NCBI GenBank assembly: GCA_012523085.1
Contig: JAAYJC010000222.1
Span: forward strand, 1-62,143
DNA length: 62,143 nucleotides
Direction: 5' to 3'
From: Clostridiales bacterium
GTDB taxonomy: Bacteria; Bacillota; Clostridia; Oscillospirales; Oscillospiraceae
Shown here: piece by piece, positions 18,333-27,034 of the stretch
How positions within the stretch are numbered: position 1 is the stretch's first letter
Layout of the letters: each line of letters starts with the position of its first letter
Notes under the pieces: generated by a model
Databases searched by the model: none
What the model was told of the DNA's origin: nothing
Seen by the model: the letters and a program-made list of their open reading frames with translations, nothing else
Translations under genes and position numbers: made by a program

Positions 18333-19106
18333 TCAAGTAATCCTCATGGTCTCGACCGACAAACATAAGCCTGTCTTTTCATCCAGCGTAAAGACTGCGC
18401 ATTCCATCTTACATGCGCCGCCGGCTGCCTCATAACGGTGATGCGGATTACCCAGAAACATAGAAATGGATTGTTCTGCCTTTACGCCGAGAACCGACAA
18501 GCTCGGGCCGGTCATTCCAAGATCGGTGATATAACCTGTTCCCTTCGGAAGGACGCAGCCGTCGGAGGTCTGAACATGCGTGTGTGTGCCCCAGACGGCG
18601 GATATCCGCCCGTCAAGATAGTAACCCATAGCAAGCTTTTCGCTGGTCGCCTCAGCGTGCATGTCCGCCAGAACAAACCGGCAGGAAGTATCGGCGAGAA
18701 TTCTATCGACAGCCAAAAAAGGATTATCCGGCCCGAAAGGCATTGTGCAGCGTCCGATCAGGTTGATTACGCACACCTCGCCGAAAGCCGCTTCGTAAAC
18801 ACCCCATCCCCGGCCCGGAACCTGGGGGGCATAATTTGCCGGCCGCAACAGGTAAGGGCAATCATCGAGATAATCGCATATCTCTTTTTTGTTGAACGTA
18901 TGGTTCCCCAGCGTGATGACATCCGCACCCGAAGCAAAAATATCCTCCGCTTGATTTGGGGTAATGCCAATATTGGCTGCGTTTTCACCGTTTACGATCG
19001 TAAAATCAATCGAATACGCCTTTTTTATGCTTCTGAGCCGATCGCTCAGAAATGAGAGTCCGCTTTTTGCGACAATGTCGCCAATGGCCAGTATTCGTAC
19101 AGGCAC
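18333..19106 (-). CDS. ymdB: YmdB-type metallophosphoesterase (cyclic nucleotide phosphodiesterase family)
   Basis: The 257-residue protein matches the full length of the TIGR00282/YmdB family. Metal ligands appear in AIGDIVAKSG, NGENAAN, LGNHTFNKKE, DMHAEATSEK and WGTHTHVQTSD. In Bacillus the family member is a 2',3'-cyclic-nucleotide phosphodiesterase that affects biofilm versus motility decisions. The start is a GTG. It lies 19 bases upstream of the yhaO-type gene, so the three minus-strand genes are probably one operon. In many Bacillota ymdB sits next to rny, which is not in this window. Confidence 0.9.
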   Translation of the reverse strand: MPVRILAIGDIVAKSGLSFLSDRLRSIKKAYSIDFTIVNGENAANIGITPNQAEDIFASGADVITLGNHTFNKKEICDYLDDCPYLLRPANYAPQVPGRGWGVYEAAFGEVCVINLIGRCTMPFGPDNPFLAVDRILADTSCRFVLADMHAEATSEKLAMGYYLDGRISAVWGTHTHVQTSDGCVLPKGTGYITDLGMTGPSLSVLGVKAEQSISMFLGNPHHRYEAAGGACKMECAVFTLDEKTGLCLSVETMRIT

Positions 19107-19363
19107 CTTGTTCTCACTCCATGTTCAGCATCCTCAGGCCTGACAAATACCAAAATGTCTTGGCGCGCTTATGTGTGCTTTGTCATGCCGTCACGACATA
19201 AAGATGCCGGTGTTTTTGTTATTATACCAATTATTTGACAAATTGAACAGGATTTCTTTGTATCGCACTTGGCGGCTGCCGTCCGCAAACTATGGAATCA
19301 GCTTTATCTCATCCCTCCGGTATGAATGCCTTCGGAATGGGAAATTATATATATGTGTTTACA

Positions 19364-19391
19364 TTGACAGAAAAGTGTGGTAAATTAGTAC
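19364..19391 (+). promoter_or_regulatory. promoter upstream of rpsO
   Basis: A perfect TTGACA (19364-19369) is followed 16 bases later by a weak TAGTAC (19386-19391). The good -35 and the leader below support it, but the -10 is poor. Confidence 0.45.
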
Positions 19392-19397
19392 TCAGTA

Positions 19398-19500
19398 TGC
19401 CCCTTTGCTTAGTCAATGGAGATAGCCGCTTGCAGTGGTGACCTTTCCACCTTTGACTCAGCTTTGCGGGTTAAACAAAAAAGTAAAGAAAGGAAACATC
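19398..19500 (+). promoter_or_regulatory. structured leader of rpsO (probable S15 autoregulatory RNA)
   Basis: AGTCAA (19411-19416) pairs with TTGACT (19453-19458), TGGA (19417-19420) pairs with TCCA (19446-19449), and CCGCT (19426-19430) pairs with AGTGG (19434-19438), giving one continuous branched stem. Outer CCC (19401-19403) can pair with GGG (19468-19470). S15 represses its own mRNA in several bacteria through unrelated structured leaders, and this position and complexity fit such a role. It does not match a specific class that could be named by eye. Confidence 0.5.
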
Positions 19501-19767
19501 ATGCTGCAAAAAGATCAAAAGTCGAGCATCATTGCCGACAACCGTGTTCACGAAACCGATACCGGTTCTCCGGAGGTCCAGATCGCCATACTGACGGAAC
19601 GCATTACCCAATTGACCGGGCATTTGAAAATCCACAAAAAGGATAACCATTCAAGACGCGGTCTTTTGCAAATGGTCGGCAAACGCCGCAATCTTCTTGA
19701 CTATCTGGCCAAGAAGGACATCGAACGCTACAGAGCGTGTATTGCCAAGCTGGGAATCAGAAAGTAG
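19501..19767 (+). CDS. rpsO: 30S ribosomal protein S15
   Basis: The 88-residue protein is the full S15 length. The sequence shows the [13 protein letters not shown] start of helix 1, THLxxHxKDxHSRRGL-type central residues ([12 protein letters not shown]) and the C-terminal [13 protein letters not shown]15 binds 16S rRNA early in small-subunit assembly. The start is the ATG with AAGGAAA just upstream. An in-frame upstream extension would run through the structured leader and is rejected. pnp follows, as in many bacteria. Confidence 0.97.
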   Translation: MLQKDQKSSIIADNRVHETDTGSPEVQIAILTERITQLTGHLKIHKKDNHSRRGLLQMVGKRRNLLDYLAKKDIERYRACIAKLGIRK

Positions 19768-19774
19768 TCTTTCT

Positions 19775-19801
19775 TTAGGGCGGTATTTAATACCGCCCTA
19801 A
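19775..19801 (+). terminator. hairpin between rpsO and pnp
   Basis: TTAGGGCGGTAT pairs with ATACCGCCCTAA across a short loop, starting eight bases after the rpsO stop. No U tract follows, so it may be a partial terminator, an mRNA-stabilising end or an RNase processing site between rpsO and pnp. Confidence 0.55.
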
Positions 19802-19981
19802 GATGTCTATTCGGATTTTAAGCAGATAAATTGTGTAAATAAGCGGAGCATACCGAATCCTTTTAGCAGTTGAAAGGATGCTGCCTTACGGACCGCTGTC
19901 GGTTTCGTCCGTGCCTTGCAGTCTCGTTTCAAGTGCTAAACGATTTGGTAAAATATTATCCTCCGCAAAAAAGGAGAATAT

Positions 19982-22108
19982 ATGTTAATAAGAAAAAGAG
20001 AATTTCCTCAGGAGAAAAAGTATTCGATCGACTTTGCCGGCCGGCCGCTGACATTTGAGACCGGAAAACTGGCTGAACTTTGCAACGCGGCCGTTCTTGT
20101 CAAATACGGTGAGACAACTGTTCTTGTATGCGCAACCGCCTCAGCCAAACCGAGGGAAGGCATTGATTATTTCCCGCTGAGCGTAGATTTTGAAGAAAAG
20201 CTTTACGCAGTCGGCAGAATACCCGGCGCATTTTTGCGACGCGAGGGGCGACCGTCTGAACGGGGCACGCTTGCCTCCAGGCTTATCGATAGACCGATGC
20301 GTCCGCTTTTCCCTTCTGACCTCAGAAACGATGTCGTTTTGACCTGTACGGTCATGTCGGTTGACCATGACTGCTCCCCTGAAATTGCTGCGATGCTGGG
20401 CGCCAGTGCCGCCGTTGCAATATCCGATATTCCGTGGTCAGGACCTCTCGCAGGTGTCGTGGTGGGTTTTGACGGAACGAATTACCTGTTTAACCCGACC
20501 TCAACCGAAAGAGAAACGTCCCAAATGAGCGTCACAATCGCATCAACCAAGGAGAAGGTCGTGATGATAGAGGCAGCCGCACAGGAAGTCTCCGAGGATG
20601 TCATGTATGAGGGGATCATGCAGGCTCATGCGCTCGTGCAGCCCGTCATTGATCTGATCAACCTGATGGTAGAGGAAATCGGTAAACCCAAATTCACCTA
20701 CGACCAGGCCGATTTTGACGAAGATTTGTACCGGGAAATGCTGGATTACAGCCTTTCAAAGGTCGAATACTGTATGGACACGGACGACAAGAATATACGC
20801 GAGGAAAGGCTGGGTACGCTTCGACTTGATCTGACCGAGCACTTTATTGAAAAATATCCGAACATCGGCACCTATATGGAAGAGTGCCTGTACCGGCTGC
20901 AGAAAAATGTGGTCAAGCACTGGCTGCTGGACGGTAAGCGCGTCGATGGCCGCAAAATGGATGAGATTCGTCCGCTGTCCGCCGAGGTCGGCCTCATTCC
21001 CAGGGTCCACGGCTCCGGATTGTTCACAAGGGGACAAACGCAGGTGCTGTCTGTCACTACGCTGGACACACTCAGCGCAGCGCAAAAGCTGGATACGATT
21101 TATGAAGCCGAATCCAAACGTTTTATGCACCATTACAATTTCCCCTCCTTCTCCGTCGGCGAAGCAAGAGGCAGCAGGAGCGCCAGCCGCCGTGAAATCG
21201 GGCATGGCGCGCTGGCTGAAAAGGCTTTGGAGCCGGTCATCCCGCCCATTGAGGAATTTCCTTACACAATCCGGTTAGTATCGGAGGTTCTCTCATCAAA
21301 CGGCTCCACTTCCCAAGGTTCTGTCTGCGGCTCTACGCTGGCCCTGATGGACGCGGGCGTTCCTATCTCAGCTCCCGTAGCCGGCATTTCCTGCGGCTTA
21401 ATCAGCGACGGTGATCGCTGGACAACCTTCATCGACATTCAAGGCGTCGAGGACTTTCACGGCGAAATGGACTTCAAGGTAGCCGGTACGAAGAAGGGCA
21501 TCACGGCCATTCAGATGGACTTGAAAAACGACGGATTGACAGCTCCTATCATCAAAAACGCTCTGACCATAACAAGAGATGCGCGGCACCAGATCATTGA
21601 CGAGGTCATGATTCCCTGCATAGCGAAGCCGAGAGAAGAGCTTTCTCCTTACGCGCCCAAGATGCTGACCATGAAAATCGATGTGGACAAGATCCGCGAG
21701 GTCATCGGAAGCGGCGGAAAGGTCATCCAAAAAATCGTCGCCGATACGGGCGCAAAAATAGATATCGAGGACGATGGAAGCATATTTATTTCATCTCAGG
21801 ATATTGAGGCTTGCCGTACGGCCAAGCAGACCATTGAAAATATCGTATTTGTTCCCGAGGTCGGCAAGCTGTACTACGGTAAAGTGGTCAGGATTCTTCC
21901 GATCGGTGCTTTTGTGGAGCTTGTACCCGGTAAGGACGGTATGATCCACATTTCCAAGCTGGAAAACCGCCGGGTTGAAAAGGTCGAGGATGTGCTGAAC
22001 GTCGGGGACATGACATGGGTAAAGGTCATGGAAATCGATGCTCGAGGCAGGGTGAACCTGTCCAGAAAAGATGCGATCCGTGAAAGAAAGGCCCAGGGTC
22101 TCGAATAA
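19982..22108 (+). CDS. pnp: polynucleotide phosphorylase (PNPase)
   Basis: The 708-residue protein has the full PNPase order: a first RNase PH domain (about 10-230, with RREGRPSERGTLASRLIDRP), a helical linker, a second RNase PH domain (about 310-545, with EARGSRSASRREIGHGALAEKA-type residues and VCGSTLALMDAGVP), a KH domain with GSGGKVIQKI (about 560-615) and an S1 domain (about 620-690). It degrades RNA 3' to 5' using phosphate. AAAAGGAG precedes the ATG. A strong terminator follows. Confidence 0.97.
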   Translation: MLIRKREFPQEKKYSIDFAGRPLTFETGKLAELCNAAVLVKYGETTVLVCATASAKPREGIDYFPLSVDFEEKLYAVGRIPGAFLRREGRPSERGTLASRLIDRPMRPLFPSDLRNDVVLTCTVMSVDHDCSPEIAAMLGASAAVAISDIPWSGPLAGVVVGFDGTNYLFNPTSTERETSQMSVTIASTKEKVVMIEAAAQEVSEDVMYEGIMQAHALVQPVIDLINLMVEEIGKPKFTYDQADFDEDLYREMLDYSLSKVEYCMDTDDKNIREERLGTLRLDLTEHFIEKYPNIGTYMEECLYRLQKNVVKHWLLDGKRVDGRKMDEIRPLSAEVGLIPRVHGSGLFTRGQTQVLSVTTLDTLSAAQKLDTIYEAESKRFMHHYNFPSFSVGEARGSRSASRREIGHGALAEKALEPVIPPIEEFPYTIRLVSEVLSSNGSTSQGSVCGSTLALMDAGVPISAPVAGISCGLISDGDRWTTFIDIQGVEDFHGEMDFKVAGTKKGITAIQMDLKNDGLTAPIIKNALTITRDARHQIIDEVMIPCIAKPREELSPYAPKMLTMKIDVDKIREVIGSGGKVIQKIVADTGAKIDIEDDGSIFISSQDIEACRTAKQTIENIVFVPEVGKLYYGKVVRILPIGAFVELVPGKDGMIHISKLENRRVEKVEDVLNVGDMTWVKVMEIDARGRVNLSRKDAIRERKAQGLE

Positions 22109-22137
22109 TTCCACCGCTATCATACGGTGCTATGCGT

Positions 22138-22186
22138 CCAGAAACTGTTTGCCATTGGCATAAACAGTTTCTGGCGTTTGCCTTTT
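22138..22186 (+). terminator. intrinsic terminator after pnp
   Basis: CCAGAAACTGTTT (22138-22150) pairs perfectly with AAACAGTTTCTGG (22162-22174), followed by T-rich sequence ending TTTT. Confidence 0.85.
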
Positions 22187-22264
22187 CATAAGCGAAATTA
22201 TGGTTTATTAAAGCAGCTTTCCTTTACATTAACAGGTTGTGCCCGGCTTTACAGGAGGCGATTT

Positions 22265-23039
22265 ATGATTATCAACGATATGCATGTGCACACAAGATAT
22301 TCCATTGATTCCGGCACCGGTATGGAACAGTACTGCATCAACGCTGTTCAGCTTGGGATAAATACCATCTGCTTTACAGATCATCTGGACAGCAACATCA
22401 ATGACGATGGCTTTATGTATTACAATATCGACGCTTATTTCAAGGAGTTTGAGGAAACCAAGGCTAAATATGATAACCGGCTTATGTTGCTCAGCGGCCT
22501 TGAATTTTCAGAACCGCATTATTATCCGGACGAATTCGCGGCAATACAAAAATACCCCTATGATTTCATCATAGGGAGCGTTCATTTTTTCTATAACGAC
22601 ATGTTCCCTTCTCAAATGGCAAAAAACGGCGTCAGCTGCGAGACCTGCTTTGCCTATTACTGGGACGAGGTTTTAAAGATGGTCTCATTCGGCGGGTTTG
22701 ACTGCGTAGGACACCTGGATTTTCCGAAAAGGTACTATCACAATCTGGTCTATGCCGAAGATAAGGTCAGCGAAATTTTCCGGAACATGATTTTGCATGA
22801 TATCTGCCCGGAAATCAACACCTCAAGTCTTCGAAGGGGGCTGGATCAGGCACTGCCCGATTTGGATCTTCTTACACTATATAAAAGACCTAGGCGGAAA
22901 ATATGTTACCGTCGGTTCCGATGCGCACAGCGCGGATGATCTTGCCGCCGGCAATGCTTATGCCCGGGAATTGATTGCGAAGCTGGGATTGCAGGAAGTT
23001 ATCTTCCGTTCGCGCAGACTTCAGCCGACAAAAGCCTGA
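22265..23039 (+). pseudogene. PHP-domain histidinol-phosphatase-like gene with a one-base frameshift
   Basis: Starting at the ATG with AGGAGG upstream, the first frame gives the PHP motifs DMHVHTRYS, CFTDHLDS, LSGLEFSEPHY, IGSVHFFY and CVGHLDFPKRY, and runs out of similarity after LLTLYK. The next frame continues with DLGGKYVTVGSDAHSADDL and ends at 23039. Removing one A from the AAAA run at 22883-22886 joins the two into a 257-residue PHP phosphatase of normal length with all metal-site motifs. Either the gene carries a real frameshift in the last quarter, or a homopolymer error was made in the sequence. The rest of the gene is not decayed, which favours a recent event or an error. Confidence 0.75.
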
Positions 23040-23044
23040 ACCTT

Positions 23045-23719
23045 TTAGTTTTTACAGACAATATTACCCGGAGACTTGTAGATACAATCTGCAGGGACCA
23101 CGCCGCGGACGCTGCACAGCGGATAAACTATGGTATTGCGCCCCACCACCGTACCGGGATTCAAGACACTGTTGCAGCCTATCTCCACGCGATCACCAAG
23201 CATGGCGCCGAACTTTTCCAGCCCGGTCTCGATTTCCCTGCCGCCGTCTTTCACTACAATATTCGTCCTGTCGCTTTTGACATTGGATGTGATGGCGCCT
23301 GCACCCAAATGTGCCTTATATCCAAGGACCGAGTCACCCACATAGTTAAAATGCGGGACCTGCACATGATCGAACAAAATGACATTTTTCAGCTCTGAGG
23401 AATTCCCCACAACACAGTCCTCGCCGATAATCACATTGCCGCGTATAAACGCACAGTGGCGCAGCTGCGCTCCGCCAAATACAATACAAGGACCCGAGAT
23501 GCTTACCGAATCCGCGATTTCCGCGGTTTTTGCGATCCAGACATACTCGGCCGGATGGTCATATTCGCTATCTTGAAGCTCCGACCCCAGTGATTTGATA
23601 AAATCCTTTATTAAGGGCAGTACATCCCAGGGATATTTAACCGATTCAAACAGCGCTGCCGCTGCCGTATGCTGTAAATCAAATAGCTCTCTCACCTTAA
23701 CCAATTTCATCAACTCCAT
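23045..23719 (-). CDS. left-handed beta-helix (hexapeptide repeat) protein, GlmU C-domain-like
   Basis: The 224-residue protein has an N-terminal helical part of about 50 residues (containing WDVLPLIKDFI) and then hexapeptide-repeat coils such as VWIAKTAEIADSV, IRGNVIIGEDCVVGNSS, YVGDSVLGYKAHLGAG, MLGDRVEIGCNSV and NPGTVVGRNT. This is the fold of acyl- and nucleotidyl-transferase C-domains. The sequence resembles the acetyltransferase half of UDP-GlcNAc pyrophosphorylase-like proteins without the catalytic N-domain. A substrate cannot be named. An ATG three codons later (23710) is an alternative start; neither has a clean ribosome site. It converges with the frameshifted PHP gene only five bases away. 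Confidence 0.8.
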   Translation of the reverse strand: MELMKLVKVRELFDLQHTAAAALFESVKYPWDVLPLIKDFIKSLGSELQDSEYDHPAEYVWIAKTAEIADSVSISGPCIVFGGAQLRHCAFIRGNVIIGEDCVVGNSSELKNVILFDHVQVPHFNYVGDSVLGYKAHLGAGAITSNVKSDRTNIVVKDGGREIETGLEKFGAMLGDRVEIGCNSVLNPGTVVGRNTIVYPLCSVRGVVPADCIYKSPGNIVCKN

Positions 23720-23861
23720 TAAAGATAAGGCCTAACCTTTTATCCCGGCAAAGATGCCGGTGCGGAAAAATCGCATCCACTGCCCATACTATAACCGAGC
23801 GCTGCCGGCATGACAACCCTTCACCCGCATTCAAGCTTATTCATAATCAATCAACCGGGAT

Positions 23862-23903
23862 TAAAAGCAGAACACGCCGCCGAAAACTTCCGGCGTGTTC
23901 TGC
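23862..23903 (-). terminator. intrinsic terminator after the TrmH-family gene
   Basis: GCAGAACACGCCG (23867-23879) pairs with CGGCGTGTTCTGC (23891-23903). On the minus strand the stem is followed by TTTTAA, so it ends the methyltransferase gene. Confidence 0.8.
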
Positions 23904-23934
23904 CTTTCTGCAGTGTAGAGCAAAGGATGCTCCG

Positions 23935-24666
23935 TCATTTCAACAGTCCGTTTGCGCTTGAAAATACATATGCACCGATACCCACCGCGATAGCAACATT
24001 CAGGGAATCAACCATTTGTGTCTGCTTGAGCTTAATGCTTGTTCCGTACTGTTTGAACTTCTCTTTAAGACCTGTGGCTTCGTTTCCGAAAACAAGACTA
24101 AACTGCTCTGCCCTCGGGCAGCTGTCGGTATTCAGCTCCAACTCCCCGTCGAGCATAAACGGATAAATCCGATGCCCGGCAAATTTCTCCCGGTATTCGT
24201 CAAATGAATCGAACATTTCGAAGCGGATGCGAAACAACGAACCCATCGATGCCCTGATTGTTTTCGGATGCCATAAATCAGCTCCGGGCGTTATGACAGC
24301 AAGGTCGGGCAGATTGACGGCCGCCAGTGTTCTGACAATCGTGCCGAGGTTGCCCATGTCGCCGGGATTGACCAGCACAACATGCGGCTTCAACGGAGAT
24401 AATAAAGACGCATATTTATCAAATACGCCCAAGACATAGGTATTTTCCTTTTGATTGATTCTCTTGAAAATGTAATCGTCCCGTTCTATTAAAACACCGG
24501 CCTTTTCGCATAGCATAGCAACCAACCGGATATCTTTGAAATCAGAATGTACATAAACCGTTTTAATAATCTCCGGCTTCGTTTGCAGCAATGTGATCGT
24601 GGCAAACGCGCCTGAGGTATACGAAAAAGTAAAGCCGCTTTTGTATGGTTTAAGGATATTTTTCAT
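23935..24666 (-). CDS. TrmH/SpoU-family RNA 2'-O-methyltransferase
   Basis: The 243-residue protein has the three SPOUT/TrmH motifs in the C-terminal half: VNPGDMGNLGTIVRTLAA (motif 1), LVFGNEATGLKEKF (motif 2) and VDSLNVAIAVGIGAY (motif 3). The N-terminal part is a substrate-binding domain. Members methylate ribose 2'-OH in 23S rRNA or tRNA with S-adenosylmethionine; the target nucleotide is not predictable. A GGGGCGGG site precedes the ATG and a terminator follows. Confidence 0.88.
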   Translation of the reverse strand: MKNILKPYKSGFTFSYTSGAFATITLLQTKPEIIKTVYVHSDFKDIRLVAMLCEKAGVLIERDDYIFKRINQKENTYVLGVFDKYASLLSPLKPHVVLVNPGDMGNLGTIVRTLAAVNLPDLAVITPGADLWHPKTIRASMGSLFRIRFEMFDSFDEYREKFAGHRIYPFMLDGELELNTDSCPRAEQFSLVFGNEATGLKEKFKQYGTSIKLKQTQMVDSLNVAIAVGIGAYVFSSANGLLK

Positions 24667-24708
24667 TTAAACCCGCCCCTTAAAATATGTTTTTTAAGGA
24701 TGCAAAGT

Positions 24709-24810
24709 CTAAACGACAAGCAGCGCCGATAAGCCGGTCATCAAGCTAAACACTGCCCCGATGAAAAGCAATGCGCTTGGCGATTACGGCACAAACGCGC
24801 TTTCAGTCAT
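24709..24810 (-). other. possible 33-residue membrane peptide gene with an in-frame stop
   Basis: Reading from ATG at 24810 (GGAG two bases upstream) gives MTESAFVP, then TAA at 24784-24786, then a strongly hydrophobic stretch (SALLFIGAVFSLMTGLSALL) and a stop at 24709. It lies in the gap below the sortase gene. It could be the remnant of a small membrane protein or a chance reading. The 24667-24907 gap also has an AT-rich palindrome at about 24679-24700. Confidence 0.2.
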
Positions 24811-24907
24811 TTCTCCATGCAAAGTGCGCTGCCTGTTTTTCAGACCTTGCATGGAGCTTGCAGAGCAAATGTCCCGATAACATCGTCTCACCTCTTCCTT
24901 GACACAA

Positions 24908-25741
24908 CTATGCGGTATTGTTGTCTTTCTCTGCCGGCAGTTCCTCAACCAAAACGGCATGAATGACCCTTCTTTTGCTTTTGTCACTCACGCAGGTCGA
25001 TAGTGTTATGATCTGAGCACCCGTCCCGGGAGAGGCCTGGGTTTCATACCATGAATAGGACGCAAGCTGGTTTACATAACTATTATAGTCTTCATCGTCT
25101 TCGAAAAAAAGACGGTAACTGTCGTAATCGGCCGTTGTGATGTAGACGGAGAATATCCGGTATTTACGAATAACGGTATCCGTAAAAAGATAAATGTATG
25201 AATGTGTATCGCAAAAATCCTGATTGCCGTATTTGGAAAGCTGGCCGAACATTGAATCGTCTTTCATGTTGTGGCCGTAGATAATGCAGTGCCTGTCGGT
25301 CAGATCGCCGGCGTTTTGCCAGTCCAGAAAAATACTGCCTCCCGAGCTGTACGATCCGTCATAAGCGTGGCGCAGATATTTTTCGTTATCTTCTCCGTGC
25401 ATCAGCGGATAATCGATTTTTGTGCCGGGGATCCATATCCAGGCAACGCTCTGCGCATTGATCTGCCTTAGCTTTTCAAAATCTATCCTCAGCATCACTT
25501 CGGGTGACGGAACCGGAACGTTTGGTATTTCCGTGCTTCCGGGTTCGCTGACATCCGGTATAAGCGTTGTATCGGGCGGTAAGGGAACTGCCGCATAAAC
25601 GACTTCGTCTCTGAGCGTATCGTAGAGTTTTTCGGCCTTATGATAGCCCGCATAAATGAGCGCCAGACGAATGATGCCGTACAGCGCTGCCAGGCCAAAG
25701 ACGCAAATCAATACAATCCGTATTCTTCTTCCCATTCTCAT
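24908..25741 (-). CDS. class B sortase
   Basis: The protein has 277 residues from the ATG at 25741, four bases after the pilT-type stop; an upstream in-frame ATG would overlap that gene. The N-terminus is MRMGRR followed by one membrane segment (about 7-28), giving the type II topology of sortases. The catalytic His lies in IIYGHNMKDDSMF and the catalytic Cys at about residue 250 in ITLSTC, followed by an Arg in KSKRRVI. YGHNM..SMF is typical of class B. Sortases cut a C-terminal sorting signal and attach the protein to the cell wall or to another pilin. No substrate with a recognisable sorting motif is visible here. Linkage to a PilT-like gene is unusual. Confidence 0.88.
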   Translation of the reverse strand: MRMGRRIRIVLICVFGLAALYGIIRLALIYAGYHKAEKLYDTLRDEVVYAAVPLPPDTTLIPDVSEPGSTEIPNVPVPSPEVMLRIDFEKLRQINAQSVAWIWIPGTKIDYPLMHGEDNEKYLRHAYDGSYSSGGSIFLDWQNAGDLTDRHCIIYGHNMKDDSMFGQLSKYGNQDFCDTHSYIYLFTDTVIRKYRIFSVYITTADYDSYRLFFEDDEDYNSYVNQLASYSWYETQASPGTGAQIITLSTCVSDKSKRRVIHAVLVEELPAEKDNNTA

Positions 25742-25745
25742 TATC

Positions 25746-26822
25746 TTACATCTCACTGACAATATCGAGCCTGCGCTGTATACGTTCGGCATTCGCAGCG
25801 TATTTCACAGCATTCTCGCGGCTGATCTCACCTGCTTTATATAGGCTCAGCAAATAGGCATCCATTGACACCATACCCTCGGAGGACGCAGACTGTATCA
25901 CCGAATCGATCTGGTGAATTTTTGATTCCCTGATCATGTTGCGGATCGCATTATTTAAACGCATGATTTCAAATGCCGGAATGAGTCCGCCCGATTCTCT
26001 TGGCACAAGCTGCTGAGAGACAACGGAACGCAGTACCATAGCCAGTTGAACCCGAATTTGCTGTTGCTGACCGGGCGGAAATACATCGATGATTCTGTCG
26101 ATCGTGTTCACGGCGCCGACCGTATGCAGCGTTGATATCACAAGATGGCCGGTCTCGGCAGCGGTCATTGCGATTCTGATTGTTTCCAGATCACGCATTT
26201 CGCCGACTACGATGACATCCGGTGCCTGCCGAAGACAGGCCCTGAGTGCGGTAACATAACTTGCCGTATCAATTTCGATCTCACGCTGGCTCACAACGCT
26301 CTTAATGTTTTTATGCAGGTATTCAATCGGGTCCTCTATCGTTATGATATGTGCATTTCTTGATTGGTTAATCGCATTTGTCATTAACGCAAGTGTTGTC
26401 GACTTACCGCCGCCCGCAGGGCCTGTAACAAGAATCATGCCCTTTGTGATATTTGTTAAATCCATAATCTCATCCGGTATCTCAAGCGCCTGGTAATCCG
26501 GAATTTCGAATTTAACCACACGAATGACGGCGGCCATCGAGCCACGCTGCATATATGTGCTTACCCGAAACCGTGAAAGCCCTTTGACCGAAACCGAAAA
26601 ATCGTCGTCGCCCGTTTTCAGGTATTCCGCCATATCACGCGAGGCCATCTCATACAGCGATGTCACGAGCTGTTTGCTCCGCTGAGGCATAACCAGCTCA
26701 TCGCCCGCGCTGATGATCTCTCCATTGCACTTCAATGAAACTTGAAGCCCCGAAATGATGAATATGTCGGAAGCGCCCTTTTCCACTGCTATCCGAAGGT
26801 AACTTACCATATCCGCTTCCAT
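25746..26822 (-). CDS. pilT: PilT-like type IV pilus retraction ATPase
   Basis: The protein has 358 residues from the ATG at 26822, which has GGAG six bases upstream; longer in-frame readings have no ribosome site. It has an N-terminal PAS-like domain (GASDIFIISG), Walker A GPAGGGKST (about residue 125), the Asp box TIEDPIEYLH, Walker B VIVVGEMRDLETI, and the PilT-type His box ISTLHTVGAVNTIDRII. The PilT C-terminal AIRNMIRESKIHQIDSVIQ separates it from assembly ATPases (PilB). The family retracts type IV pili as a hexamer. No PilB partner is in the window. Tandem hairpins lie directly upstream. Confidence 0.9.
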   Translation of the reverse strand: MEADMVSYLRIAVEKGASDIFIISGLQVSLKCNGEIISAGDELVMPQRSKQLVTSLYEMASRDMAEYLKTGDDDFSVSVKGLSRFRVSTYMQRGSMAAVIRVVKFEIPDYQALEIPDEIMDLTNITKGMILVTGPAGGGKSTTLALMTNAINQSRNAHIITIEDPIEYLHKNIKSVVSQREIEIDTASYVTALRACLRQAPDVIVVGEMRDLETIRIAMTAAETGHLVISTLHTVGAVNTIDRIIDVFPPGQQQQIRVQLAMVLRSVVSQQLVPRESGGLIPAFEIMRLNNAIRNMIRESKIHQIDSVIQSASSEGMVSMDAYLLSLYKAGEISRENAVKYAANAERIQRRLDIVSEM

Positions 26823-26885
26823 ATAAATCTCCATTCTGCCGCGAAGCGGCGGCACAAGTAATCAGGAAAAATCGATGGCCTAAAT

Positions 26886-26945
26886 GCGATTCAAGAATCG
26901 CGTCTGTGATGCAAGCGTCGCGTCTGCGATACAAGTATCGCGCTT
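26886..26945 (-). repeat. three tandem 20-base hairpin units with CUUG loops in the pilT leader
   Basis: Three adjacent 20-base units lie at 26886-26905, 26906-26925 and 26926-26945. Each is a six-base-pair stem with a four-base loop and a four-base spacer (GTCT or close to it on the plus strand). In the minus-strand transcript the stems are GCGATA/TATCGC, GCGACG/CATCAC and GCGATT/AATCGC, all with loop CTTG. The loop-closing base pair differs in each unit (A-T, G-C, T-A) yet is always complementary, which supports selection for RNA structure. Confidence 0.75.
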
Positions 26946-26948
26946 GGA

Positions 26949-26977
26949 AATGGCCGCCGTCATATTTGGCGGCCATT
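26949..26977 (-). terminator. hairpin between the small membrane-protein gene and pilT
   Basis: AATGGCCGCC (26949-26958) pairs perfectly with GGCGGCCATT (26968-26977). On the minus strand it follows the last small-protein gene by about 58 bases and is followed by TCCAAGCG, so it has no U tract. It may attenuate transcription or protect an mRNA end before pilT. Confidence 0.5.
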
Positions 26978-27034
26978 CGATTTCTTCCGTCTCCCCTATT
27001 TGATCATACGCGCATTATCCGGAATAATGACTCT

